Assembly (NCBI GenBank): GCA_036873135.1
Contig: JAPTYO010000017.1
Span: 9,734,001-9,798,000 of the forward strand
DNA: 64,000 nucleotides
Direction of reading: 5' to 3'
Source: Clarkia xantiana subsp. parviflora
Taxonomy: Eukaryota > Streptophyta > Magnoliopsida > Myrtales > Onagraceae
Made by a program: the position numbers and the translations under genes. This document shows positions 44,701 to 56,788 of the stretch, piece by piece. The notes below the pieces were generated by a model that saw only the letters and a program-made list of their open reading frames with translations, was not told the DNA's origin and did no database searches. Each line of letters starts with the position of its first letter. The first letter of the stretch is position 1.

Positions 44701-47422
44701 GCACTAGGACTGGGTTAGCCACCCAAGTATGGAATCGGAGCTCCTTGATGAATCCAGCGTCAAGCAGTCTGCCTACTTCTTGCTGGATCGCGATCCTCTT
44801 GTCCGTGCCCATCGGACGCCTTCTCTGCGCGATAGGCTTGATCGCGGGGTCTATCTTCAGCTCGTGTACTATCACATCGGGGCTGATTCCTGGCATATCA
44901 CTCGGGGACCAGGCAAACAGCTCCTTAAACTCCTTCAGGAACTCGATCAACTCTCGGGCTCTTTCCTCCGACAAAGCAGACCCGATCTTCACCTTCCTCT
45001 GAGGCCCATCAATCTCAACCTCCTTCAGATCCTCCATGGGGGCGGGACGCCCATACTCCTCTCGAGGATCGGCATCAGTCTGAAGGACAGTCATGGCCTC
45101 CCTCCTCCTTCGGGTAGCGTTAACATAGCATTTTCGCGACGCCACTTGGTCGCCCTTGACCTCTCCGACTCCGTTGTCAGTCGGGAACTTCATCTTCTGG
45201 TGGACCGTCGAGGCGACTGCCATGAGAGGGTTGATAGTGGTCCTCCCGATAATAGCGTTGTATGCCTCCGCAGACTCCACTACGACGAAATCTACGTTTC
45301 GCTTCTCCATCTTCCAGCCACTACCAAACTCCACCGGTAAGGTAATCATTCCCAGCGGGTAAGAAGTGGAACCAGAGAATCCCACCATCGGGAAGTCCAC
45401 CTGTGTGAGGTCTTTTTTCGTCTTTCCCATGGCCTCCAGAGCGTCCATGAAAAGAATATCGGAGGAACTCCCTCCGTCTATCAGGATCCGCTTCATCTCG
45501 AATCCATCCACGTCCAGGGTCACGACCAAGGCGTCGTCGTGAGGGCTTTCCACGCCTACTAGATCCTCCGCCGAGAAAGAAATCACCATTTCCTCCTTCA
45601 GAGTCCACGACCGGGACCTTTTGCCTAATACCACCGCGGCAGATATGCGGGAAGCGTAGTTCTCCCGTGAAGCAGAGGTATCACCTCCCGCCGCCATTCC
45701 TCCGTGGATGACGTTGATAGTTCCGCGCCTTTCCTTACGGGCACCTGATCCTGAGGCTTCTTGCTCAACCTTCTTCTTCTTCGGGGATCGATCACGGGAC
45801 TTGGAGCGGGACCGCGATCGACTTTTGGAGCGGGATCGGCACCTTCCCCTTCCAACGAACTCTTTTAACTTCCCCTTTTGGATCAGCTTCTCAATTTCCT
45901 TCTTCAGCTCCCGACAGTTTTCAGTGTCGTGACCATTGGCTCGATGGTAGCGACAGTAACGGTCAGGGCGGCCTCCTAGGAATTCGCCTTCTTTCCTCGG
46001 AGGGTATCGGGCGAGACACTGCCGATCCATCACAGCTAACACAGAAGTCATCGAGCTATTGATGGGAACGGCCCGAGCTTCTCGATTGTCCTTCCTTGGG
46101 GGACGCTTGTCTTCTCTTTTTTCGGGGCGACCACGGTTTCTACTCCCTTCCGACTTGTCGCTTCCTTTGCGATCATCCGACAGCTTGGACGATGGCTTTC
46201 CTCTCCCCGACCTCGGGGGATCGAGCTCTCCGGCAGCAATCTTCGACTCCTGGACGTCGATTTGCTGTTTCACCCTCGCTTGCAGGGCCTCCATACTCCA
46301 CACAGCCTTCACGGCTACACTGTGCATCAGGTCGGAACCGTACGGAGCGCTCAAGTTCCGCAGGAAAGTACGGATGGTCTCTCCCTCCGATATCTCTTCA
46401 TCGATCTCTGCGGCACTGGCAGTGAATCGTTGGTAGTAATATGCCAACGATTCGTCGGGCCTCTGCACCACCTGAGTCAGGGACCTTACACTCTTCAGAA
46501 GGCGCCTCCGACCTTGATACTGTTTGATAAACTGATCGTGCATGTCCGCCCAGCACGTAATGCATCCTGGTGGGAGGCTGAAAAACCAAGTCATGGCCCT
46601 TTCTCCCAGAGTAATCGGGAACAGCGAACACACGAGGTCGTCGTTCGAGGTCCTTCCCATGCAAGCCTGGACATGTCTCTGAACATGGCGAACCGGGTCT
46701 CCTTCACCATCGTACTCCTTGATGGTCGGGATGCCTAGCCCTGGCGGGGCGACCGTATCCAACAGCCGCGGAATGAAAGGATGGCTGGATCGATCCCTCA
46801 ACTCCGATGTCATCTGCTTCTGGTCACCCATGCAGATGTTGACGATCTTCACCACCTGATCGGGGGTGATGGGGCCATTCAGGGGAATGGTCCTGTTTTG
46901 CACCGGTCCTGGGCCGTCGACCACGAATTTCTCCAGGTGCGCCGGTTCTTTACCCTTACTCCTGGGCGGAACCTCCTGAACCTCTTGTTCTTCTAGGACC
47001 ACCCTCGGGGGGGGGGGGGGTGGAGGTAATTCTTCTCGCGGAAGCAACTCCTCCGCCCTCCTGGCGGCTTCTCTCTTGTCCAGCAAGGCCTCCATGGCAG
47101 CCAAGAACATGGGCATAGCATCTGCTACTGCCTTGGCCAATTCCGAGTTCGAAGACGACCCTTCTTCCCTTCGCGGGACTCTTTCTCCTCCGTGGCCCAC
47201 CGGGTTTGGGGGAGCCTCATCTTCATCCCTACGCGGGATATCCTGCCTGTTCATCTCTGTGTCTCGGACTGAGACCTCATAACCGTCACCCTGCCCCCCT
47301 GTCTGGGAAAGAGCGGGGTTCTCACCTTGTTCAGCAACACGGTCTGGCAACTGGGAATTCATAGTTCCTGCGGGATGGGAACTGCCAGCCTGAACTTGCT
47401 TCTTCTTGCCACCACCGGCCAT
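41753..47422 (-). pseudogene. gag-pol polyprotein of element C, two stops in integrase
   Basis: One frame of 1889 codons from ATG 47420-47422 to 41753. Stops only at 42515-42517 (Ser codon in YFSKW in the relatives) and 42446-42448 (Gln codon in B), both in the integrase core. Order: low-complexity N-terminus with a poly-Pro run coded by 14 consecutive G on the plus strand (47007-47020); gag core; CX2HX4HX4C knuckle; Arg/Ser-rich run (about 45786-45842); protease DGGSS; RT with YVDD; degenerate first RNase H; second RNase H with MYTDGSS; integrase with intact HHCC, D-D-E (SDNG, QVESANK) and GPY end. An upstream frame to 47476 includes the primer site but has no ATG there. Confidence 0.92.
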
Positions 47423-47458
47423 TGATCTGGTAGAAGCTATCTTGACTTTTCGTAAGCT

Positions 47459-47476
47459 TCCCACAGACGGCGCCAA
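47459..47476 (-). other. Primer-binding site of element C
   Basis: TTGGCGCCGTCTGTGGGA on the minus strand, directly adjoining the CA end of the 5' LTR at 47477. Confidence 0.85.
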
Positions 47477-48237
47477 TGTTGGATCACGGGCGAAGCTCCG
47501 TTACGTCCTTGACGGAAAGCTTTGGACTCCTGGGCTCCGCGTAATCCTGCAAAAGGGGATGACCTGGGTGGTGACCCAGAATCCCTCTCCGATGCTTAAA
47601 TGAGTATGTGATCAAAGGGGTGATAAAAAAAAAAGTCTAAGTTCGTCTTAGATGATGGTTTTCTGAGGTAACTTCCTCCTTTATATAGGAGGGGAAGTTA
47701 CTCAGTTACCTGTTACTGCGCCTGGCAGTTTTACCCATGATTCCGTGTATCTCGCCACGATTCCGCATATCTCGGTCCGTATTCCGTATATCTCGTCCCA
47801 CGCTCCGCGTATCTTACCCGTACTCCACGTATCTCGGGCACGCCCTGCGTATCTCGGGGGATTTACCTTTATCTCTAACCGTCTCCCACTACTATATCTA
47901 GTAGGCGAGTTTCTCGGTCTTTATCCTCTGATCACAAGTCTCGACTCCTGTCGGAGACTCCAGAGTTGTCTCATTCTAGATCACCACTCAGGACCTTCAG
48001 TCTCTACGGGACAGGTCCAGCCTCTGCGGGGCTTTATTATCGGGGCCTCTACTGAGGCATATCGGGGCCTACTCAGAGGCTTCTCATCGGGAGCATTCAG
48101 CTCATACATCGGGACCACTAGAGTCGGGGCCCTTCGTGCTTGCCTCTGGGCCTTCCAGGCTTTTCACGAGGCCCACTGGACCTACTCGCCGTCCATTGGC
48201 TATTAACGGGGCTAACGATTTACATCGGAACCCATCA
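47477..48237 (-). repeat. 5' LTR of element C, 761 bases
   Basis: TGTTGGATCAC to GAACCCATCA in plus-strand reading; TATATAAA on the minus strand at 47680-47687. Followed by the AATGG target copy (48238-48242). Confidence 0.95.
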
Positions 48238-48242
48238 AATGG

Positions 48243-49556
48243 TATAGTTCTTGATCTGAAGTTTGCATATTTGATACATGATTCTGGCGCATATAGTCAA
48301 GAACTTTGAGTCATGTAGAACATCTCTTCTGAGTAAAATCACGAGTGAATCACTTCAAATGATCTGTGTCCGTATAAAACATTTTACAGCTTCATACACA
48401 TGACCTACGAGGCGTATTTGAGACGCGCTTTATCAACGGGGTTTAACCCACCAGATTATCGTATAGGACTTATTCGGTCCAGTTCTCTTCTTGTTATGAG
48501 GATCATGGTTCACTTCTTTCGAACTCACTATGGTGAGTAGATAAGGTTTCCCTTTCACTGATGTGGTTACTGTACTTGATTAGGCTCAAGGTTATTGAGT
48601 CATGTCAATATCAGACAACCATATACATCATTTCCATGTTGACCTTTCATCTTGAAGATCTGATGCGGGTTTTACGCTGATATCCATGAAAAGAGAGAAG
48701 ACCATTTCATTCAACCGAAACATTTTTAGTGTTTGCATCCTTGCTTCCACCGAGGCGGATACGAAGGAATACTAAGTTATAACATTGTCTGGTTTCAATT
48801 GAAGTCTTCATCAACCCCTTTTTACCAAGGTCGAATGTATCACCATATATGCATTCAGATCATCAAAGAACCTACTCCAATTCTTGGGGAAAAAAATTAT
48901 CACATTCATTTCTCATTGTCAAAATCATACAGATTACTATATTCATCCGTAGTTATCCTCTCCACTTTTCGGAATCATAGTGGAGAGTTCAATACACACT
49001 CCAATTTTATTAATACCATAAAGGTTGCGAGTAATATCGAATCGCACTAATTCAACCAACTCTCACATTGATGATTATGCAAATCAGGAAGACAATATCA
49101 TTTTGAAAAAGAATCGCAAATATCGGATTATCTATTAAGATGGAATACAACAAATAGTGATCCCTATGTCATCTAGACCAAACCGACCGCCAGTAAACCG
49201 AGGGAAGGGGGTCCGTGAAAAAGTTCACACTACCGTCGTGTTCAATCTAATAGATCAGTCTTTTGAAAACGGTTATTATTTTGCAAATTACTGGAACGGG
49301 AATATTTTGAAAAAATGTGTATACCCGATCTTGGTTTCCCAAGGCCTTTTTGTATTTTGAAAATTTCCAACTATTTTACGCATGCATATAATTCTACTAC
49401 ACTCAGCAAATTACAATATCATGCCATAAAATCGGCCAAACCAAACATCATGCATATGTGTCATGCGTCCAATGTTCCGAGGAACTCATGCTAGCATACA
49501 TAATTCTACGTAAAGTAAATTATCACATGCTTTATCATCCTCAACATTTTAGCATA
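48243..49556 (-). other. Internal part of copia E between C and D, no gene seen
   Basis: Continues element E after C. One short minus-strand frame near 48400-48570 (KGKPYLLTIV-type) is open but unrecognised. No integrase or gag motif on either strand. The frames at 48733-49050 and 49157-49360 look like chance. Confidence 0.45.
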
Positions 49557-49561
49557 CGTGT
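49557..49561. repeat. Left target-site duplication of D: CGTGT
   Basis: CGTGT before TGATGGATATG; the same five bases follow the other LTR at 60223-60227. Confidence 0.92.
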
Positions 49562-50417
49562 TGATGGATATGTGTCCAATTCGAGTTCGTATTTATATTT
49601 CGGGCCTCGTAAACACGTCAAAATTACATCACGGCTTGAAAAACGTCTCCCAAGGGTCAAAACGGTCCGGAAGCGCGTTACGCGCGTCCGGGTTGCAAAC
49701 AACCCGGACCTCCGGGTTGCACGGCAAGCCGGACCTCGCCGAATTGCCCAAATTCGACGAGGTCCGGATTGCATTACGGGTATTGCGCGATTACCGTTAC
49801 GTGTAGAGAAGTCAAGTTCGCGTATTGCCAATATTGATGACGGTTACCGCTTGCTTTTGAACCGTCATCAAACCGCTTTAAAACCGGGTCCTGTCCCAAG
49901 GAAGCCTATAAATAAGAGGCCTTGGCCACCCATTTTCACACATACTCTCATTTGCCCAACTTTGGTATTTTGAGCTTCTCTCTAGAATTACTTTCTCTCT
50001 CTAAGATTACCTTTTTAGCCCTATAGTGACTTAGGCATCGGAGAGGGCTCCACTAGCACCCCCCCCCCCCTCTCCGTGCTAGTACTGGCCCTTCATGCAG
50101 GAATCAGCGCCCCGGACAATCAGACTTGTGCACAGACTGCCATCCGCTTTCCCGAGACACATCCGCTTTCCTGAGAATCAACCGTTTCCCGAGACACAGA
50201 CGTCTCCCGAGACACAACCATTTCCCGAGACTCAGACGCCTCCTGGGACACAACCGTCTTTCCAGACACAGGCTTTTCTGAGACTCAGTGACAAAACCGA
50301 ACACTCGTCATCGACACAAGGCGAAAATCTCTTTCAGACGAAGGGTAACAGCCCAAAAACCCTCTCAACCACTCAGACAGACGCGTCCACACGACCTAGT
50401 TCATCCAGGACGCAACA
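49562..50417 (+). repeat. 5' LTR of element D, 856 bases
   Basis: TGATGGATATG to GACGCAACA. 49687-49735 holds adjacent hairpins (TCCGGGTTG-CAAA-CAACCCGGA and a near-perfect second one). TATA box at 49907-49914 (CCTATAAATAAG). 50149-50292 is eight units of an 18-base repeat (TTTCCCGAGACACAGACG type). A run of 12 C lies at about 50059-50070. Confidence 0.92.
49907..49914 (+). promoter_or_regulatory. TATA box in the 5' LTR of D
   Basis: TATAAATA within GCCTATAAATAAGAGGCC. It falls in the segment that is deleted from the 3' LTR, so only the 5' LTR retains a promoter. Confidence 0.7.
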
Positions 50418-50434
50418 TTGGCGCCATCTCCGTG
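50418..50434 (+). other. Primer-binding site of element D
   Basis: TTGGCGCCATCTCCGTG, directly after the LTR. It is the D-specific variant of the site in A-C (GTCTGTGGG replaced by ATCTCCGTG). Confidence 0.75.
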
Positions 50435-50466
50435 ATTCGAACAAAAAGCTACCATACCGCAAAGTC

Positions 50467-53400
50467 ATGACGAGTGATCACAACGCTCTCAATAATGCCA
50501 ATCCGTCAGAAACCAGGAAGCGCCTTGGACGGCGTAAAAAGTCTATGATATCTCCCGTGCCAGCAAGCAGCGTGCCATCCGCACAACACGGCCCAAAATT
50601 TCCAGGCATCCACGTGATACATGGAGGCTTTGGAGCAGGAGGCGAAACATCATACGAAAGAGAAATATACGCTTCCCTGATGATCCATGAGTCCAAAGGC
50701 AGTCAGCAAGGAGACGTTGTCATAGAAGACGCCATTGGCTTTTCTTCAGAAGACAAGACGCACATAACATTTCCGCATAATGACGCCTTAGTCATAACCA
50801 TGACAATCGACGGCATGGACATAAAGCGTATCTTGGTCGACGGAGGAAGTTCGCCCAACATCATCACAAAAGACGTCATCCTAGCTCTGGGGAGAAAGAA
50901 GAATGTCAACAGAATGAATTCACCCTTAGTGGAATTCATGGAAGATGCAAGTTACCCATTGGGATCCATAACACTGCCAGCTATACTGGGAAAGACAACT
51001 CACGTCTCTAAATAGAAGTACCATTTGTGGTAGTGCAAAAGCTTGACGCATACAATGGTATCTTAGGATACGCAACCATGAATGCGTGGGGAATGGTGCC
51101 ATCAACGGCACACCAGAAGATCAAATTCCCAACTGCAGCCGGAATCGGTGAATTCAAAGGAGAACAACTGTTATCAAAGGATTGTTACAATGTGGCAATC
51201 CAAAATAACGTCAAGCCAAACAAGGATAACATGCCCATCATCGATGATGATCCAAGAGAAGGCCGTGCCCGACCGGCCCCAGTAGAAGAGTTAAAGCAAA
51301 TAAAGATCGAAGAGCCAGACAGAATGGTCCAAATTGGAGCATCCTTGTTAGAAGATGAAGTGATAGAAATCACAGCACTCCTCAAAGAGTACAAAGAGTT
51401 ATTCGCATGGTCACCAAGCGACATGCCCGGAATAAGCGCAGACGTCATTTCCCATAAGCTCAACATCAAGCCGGGAACTCGAGCAGTAGCCCAGAAACTT
51501 CGACCCCTCGGGGGCAATAAGAAACTGGCAATCAGAGAAGAAGTGGGAAGACTGCTTGACGCGGGATTCATTGAAGAATCAAGATACCAAACATGGGTGG
51601 CAAACCCGGTATTGGTACCTAAATCAAGTGGCAAATTAAGAATGTGCATCGATTACAGAGATCTCAACAACGCATGCCCCAAGGATTCATATCCTCTCCC
51701 AAGAATCGACCAACTAGTCGATGCCACAGCCGGCCATGAATTAATGTCCGTAATGGATCGTACTCAGGATACAACCAGATCCAGATGTTCAAAGATGATG
51801 CACCGCACACTGCATTCTATGCAGATAGCGAAATATACAACTACACGGTGATGCCATTCGGCTTGATCAATGCGGGAGCAACATACCAGCGAATGGTCAA
51901 TGCCATCTTCGGCGATTTAATTGGAACAAAAATGGAGGCATACGTGGATGACATGGTTGTGAAGTCAACCAAAAGGTGCAACCATGTTGACGACCTACGA
52001 GCAATCTTCAAAAGAATGCGTGAATATCAAGTCCGCCTGAATCCAACAAAGTGTGCTTTCGGCGTACAATCAGGAAAAATCCTGGGACTCATGGTAAGCC
52101 AGAGAGGGATAGAGGCTAACCCAGAGAAGGTATGGGCAATTGAAGAAATGGAGTCCCCAAAGAAACATAAGGAAGTCCAGCAACTAAATGGCCGCCTAGC
52201 AGCTTTAAACAGATTCCTTGCCAGGATAGGCAACAAGGCACTCCCTTTCTTTGAAGTCTTGCGTGCAAACAAGAAGTTTGAATGGACACCAGTGTGTGAA
52301 GAGGCCTTCCAGCAATTAAAGCAACACTTGCGCACATTGCCAGCATTGGCAAAACCGATACAAGGCGAGCCCCTCTTCCTGTACATATCGGTGAGCAACA
52401 CGGCAGTCAGCTCAGTCCTTGTCAAACAAAAAGGGACTACCCAACTCCCAGTATACTACGTAAGCAAGATACTCGCAAAGTACGAGATAAACTACATGCC
52501 AATCAAGAAATACCTGTACGCGCTTATAATAGCAGCAAGGAAACTGAGGTCATACTTCCACGCACACGAAGTAACAGTCTTAACAGACCAACCCCTGAAG
52601 CACATCCTGTCAAAGCCAAACATGTCAGGAAAGCTAACAAAGTGGTCGGTGGAGTTAAGTGAATTCCGCATTCATTTTGCTCCTCGAACGGCGATCAAGG
52701 GGCAAGCATTGGCAGACTTCATTGTAGAGTTCACCGGGATAACACCCGAGACAGATGCCCAAGTCGGACCTCAACAAATTGAAGAACATACCGAAGTATG
52801 GCAAATTTACACCGACGGATCTTCAAACGTAGGAGGATCAGGCGCCGGATTCCTCCTAATACCACCTAATGGATCTAATCTATTGAAGTATGCTCTAAAC
52901 TTAACATTTAGAGCAACAAACAACGAGGCGGAATACGAGGCATTGATAACTGGCTTAAGAATTGCAAAAGGTGTTGGAGTTAAGCACCTAAGAGTGAAGT
53001 GGGATTCGCAGTTAGTCGTCAATCAAGTTAAAGGCGAATACGCGGCAAAGTCAGAAAATATGCAAAAATACCTGGGACAAGCAAAAGACCTCATCACAAG
53101 CTTCGATACCTTCGACATCATCGCGGTGCCTAGAGAAGAAAATCAAGAAGCCGATGCCTTGAGCAAATTCGCACAAGGCAATGAACAGGCAAAGAAACGC
53201 ATTTCGTGGAAAACAGAATCTTGTCAGTAATTGACAAATTCGAAGTCTTGTGAATCAATCCAGATCCGGATTGGATGACCCCAATATTGGCATATCTCAA
53301 AAACCACAAGCTCCCCGAAGACAAAGTTCAAGCCCAAAAAATCCAGAGACAAGCCGTCAATTACGCATTGATAGATGACGAGCTATACAAGAGAGGATTT

Positions 53401-55012
53401 TCAACCCATACCTAAAGTGCATCACCTTCCGAGAAGGCCAGAAAGTATTAGAGGATTTGCATAAAGGCCAAGCAGCCTGCCATGAAGGTGCGAGATCTCT
53501 AATACGCAAGACGTTGAGCTTAGGATACTATTGGCCAACCATGAAGAACCAAGCTACGCACTTGGTCGCAGAATGCGAATCTTGCCAACTTTATTCAAGA
53601 AGTATCACGGCACCAGCCGCGGAGCTAAGCCCAATTGCAAGTTCTTGGCCATTCGCACAATGGGGGGTCGATTTGGTGGGCCCACTTCCAAAATCAAAAG
53701 GCCAAACCAAGTACATTGTCGTCGCAATCAACTACTTTTCAAAGTGGATCGAGGCAAAGGCATTGGCACGAACAACCGATGCACAAATAATGGATTTCAT
53801 CCGAAATCACATCATCTCACGATACGGAGTTCCAAAGGTGCTAATCAGCAACAACGGACCACAGTTCAAGAGTTCAAGGCTTCAAATATTTTGCGAAAGG
53901 CTCAACATTAACCACTGTTTCGCATCAGTCCGCCATGCTCAAACCAACGGACAAGTCGGAGCCGCCAACAAGACCGTCCTAGACGGTCTCAAGAAAAGAG
54001 TGCATGCATTAAAAGGAGGATGGGAAGAAGAGCTTAGCAGTGTGCTGTGGGCACTACGAACAACTCCAAAGGAATCAACCGGAGAAACACCATTCAGTTT
54101 GGTGTATGGAACGGAAGCAGTCGCTCCCATCGAAATTGCCCAATTGCAAGTTCTTGGCCATTCGCACAATGGGGGGTCGATTTGGTGGGCCCACTTCCAA
54201 AATCAAAAGGCCAAACCAAGTACATTGTCGTCGCAATCAACTACTTTTCAAAGTGGATCGAGGCAAAGGCATTGGCACGAACAACCGATGCACAAATAAT
54301 GGATTTCATCCGAAATCACATCATCTCACGATACGGAGTTCCAAAGGTGCTAATCAGCAACAACGGACCACAGTTCAAGAGTTCAAGGCTTCAAATATTT
54401 TGCGAAAGGCTCAACATTAACCACTGTTTCGCATCAGTCCGCCATGCTCAAACCAACGGACAAGTCGGAGCCGCCAACAAGACCGTCCTAGACGGTCTCA
54501 AGAAAAGAGTGCATGCATTAAAAGGAGGATGGGAAGAAGAGCTTAGCAGTGTGCTGTGGGCACTACGAACAACTCCAAAGGAATCAACCGGAGAAACACC
54601 ATTCAGTTTGGTGTATGGAACGGAAGCAGTCGCTCCCATCGAAATTGCTGTCTCATCCTACCGCACAACCCATTTCAACGCCCAAGCCAACGAAGTAGAC
54701 ATGCGTCTAGACCTAGACCTGGCTGAAGAAAAAAGGCGTAACTCTGAACATAATCAGGCACGCATGTGTTTGATAACTGCAAGATATTACAACAGGAAGG
54801 TGAAAGAAAGACAATTCCATGTCGGAGAAATGGTGTGGAGGAAGAATGAGTTCTCGCATCTCGATCAAATCAACAAAATGTCTCCAAAATGGGAAGGCCC
54901 TTACGAGGTCATATCCATCCCGTATATCAACGCATATCGCCTTGAAGATGCAAATGGCAATGCCTCTACGAACACATTTAGTTGAGGACACCTGAAGAAA
55001 TTCCACGGATGA
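50467..55012 (+). pseudogene. pol of element D with truncated gag and duplicated integrase
   Basis: From ATG 50467 only about 50 residues precede the VIHGGFGAGGE block that lies just before protease, so the gag core, zinc knuckle and Arg/Ser run present in A-C are absent. Protease DGGSS near 50840; RT with YVDDMVV near 51940; RNase H with IYTDGSS near 52810; integrase from about 53457. Frameshifts near 51010, 51760, 53190 and 53415, TGA at about 53250, and a stop near the C-terminus (54985). The integrase core reads SNNG (codon 53850-53852, Asp expected) and QVGAANK (53958-53960, Glu expected). A 509-base duplication (53631-54139 repeated as 54140-54648) adds another frame change. A dead copy on several grounds. 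Confidence 0.9.
53631..54648 (+). repeat. 509-base direct duplication in the integrase of D
   Basis: 53631-54139 and 54140-54648 appear identical; offset 509 (not a multiple of three). The junction GAAATTGC/CCAATTGC shares AATTGC, suggesting a microhomology-based event. Both copies carry the Asp-to-Asn and Glu-to-Gly changes, so the duplication came after them. Confidence 0.9.
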
Positions 55013-56788
55013 AAGGATAATCTTCTGTCACAAAAGGAGCTGTCGTATCAAACCCTTTTGCTCTTATTTTCATAACGAATCTACTTGTTGAAAAGTCCAC
55101 ACTCTCATATAAAGTGGCATCTTTGTAATAATCGCATGAACCTAATGAAGTTGTTCTATCTTCGTAGGAACATCACTATTCTATATACGTTACTTGGAAG
55201 CAAAACAAAGTAACTACAACAACTATTATCTACACCAACAAGGAGTTTATTTCTCCATTCATAACATTGGCATCTATCTCAAGAAGGTGCCGACAACACA
55301 AAGCCATTGCGCTATGTACATAGTCAACCTATATGACACAATGACAACTTCCGGATTATCTACAAAAAAGGGACTTATAAAAGTTCTCTACTCAAAATGA
55401 CGACTATGCCAAAGACGTCAACGACAAGCAATATCTTGGAAAAACACCAAGATCTACTATCAAAATGACAATTATTCCAAAGGCGTCAACTATAAGCAAT
55501 ATCTTGGATAAACACCAAGATTTACTATCAAAAGTAGCATGTTGAGGTATCCTCTTTGTAAAGGCAAACTCCATGTTTACTTCTAAAAAATGACATGATG
55601 TGACATCTCTTGTTAGAGGCAAATCCTCATGTTCATGGCCATTCCCTGGATTCAGAACAGGATGGGCAAATACAATACGGGACCGATCACCCCATAAGTG
55701 GCAGAAGTTCTCTTGTTAGACAACGACCCCACGCTACAACAAGTATGAATTCCTGTTTAGGGTTCACTCTTTATGGCGAATGTCCTCTTGTTAGACGACA
55801 ATCCCATACTATGAATTCCTGTTTAGGGTTCACTCTTTATGGCGAATGTCCTCTTGTTAGACGACAATCCCATACTATGAATTCCTGTTTAGGGTTCACT
55901 CTTTATGAAGAATGTCCTCTGGTTAGACGACAATCCCATACTATGAATTCCTGTTTAAGGTTCAATCTATACAGCGAACGTCCTCTTGTTAGATGACAAT
56001 CCCGTACTACGAATTCCTGTTCAAGGGTTCACACTTTACGGCAAGAGTCCTCTTGTTAGATGACAATTCCGTACTACAGATTTTCAAACCGTGTTGCATG
56101 ATTCCTGGACGCAGAATTCATGCATCACAATACATATTTTCAAAAGTGTTACGTGGTAGCTGGACGCAGAAATTACGTATCACAAATATTTTTTCAAAAA
56201 ACCAAAATTTTTTTACGTATGCTTCCCCTACGCGGGTTGATACACGCTGGCAGGTGCGCACCCTGTTTAAAACTCATAAAATTTACAAGTCGAGTCTTGT
56301 AAAACGTCGCCTTAGAGTGGAACTAAGAGACGGTATAAACTAGTATTTTGCTTAGCCAAGATAACACCTTTCAAATATACTACTTGTTAAGAAAAGTCGC
56401 TATACGCGAAACACTTGACAGGTTACAACATATATAGCGGCAAGCTATTCAGGAAAGAAGCGCAACATGCGTAACGCATCATGCAAGCAATCTTGAGTAC
56501 ATCTCAAGTCATCAATCAAAAAGTGGCTATCGGTCACGACTGCAGGGACTATGCCTACGTTACTAGTCATCCACATTCAATAAACACAGTAAGTGATAAC
56601 AGTATGAAATATTACTAACAAGTTATCATGCAAACTGCTGTGTATAAAGCAGGTTCAAACGACGTCGTTCAAAGCGAACAAGTCACAAGCAACAACCAAG
56701 GAACAACTCCAACAAAGTTCCAAACACAAAAGCCAGAAGCAAAGTGGAAAAGAGCCCAACATGCTCAAAATAAACATCAACGAGCAGC
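55013..56788 (+). repeat. Repeat-bearing tail between pol and the antisense gene of D
   Basis: 55397-55532 has two 68-base copies, each with an ATCTTGG...CCAAGAT hairpin. 55742-56074 has five to six copies of a 66-base unit (ATGAATTCCTGTTTAGGG start; starts 55745, 55811, 55877, 55943, 56009). Because 66 is divisible by three, a frame stays open (22-residue repeat beginning MNSCLGFTLYGE, 55610-55996); I read it as non-coding. The rest holds nothing recognisable. Confidence 0.7.

Larger units (their letters stand above)
36694..48237 (-). mobile_element. Element C: complete Tat/Retand-like element, minus strand, 11544 bases
   Basis: Both LTRs are 761 bases and differ at about 13 positions plus two single-base indels (about 1.7% by eye). 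Perfect AATGG duplication, primer site (47459-47476), gag-pol (41753-47422, minus), tandem array (40960-41640), antisense gene (38140-40828, plus) and polypurine tract (37455-37466) are all present. Only two integrase stops interrupt gag-pol. The most recent and best-preserved element here. Confidence 0.95.

Noticed and set aside
55610..55996. 22-residue repeat protein gene
   Set aside because: The 66-base unit keeps any frame open; no start context, no conservation and no similarity outside the repeat.
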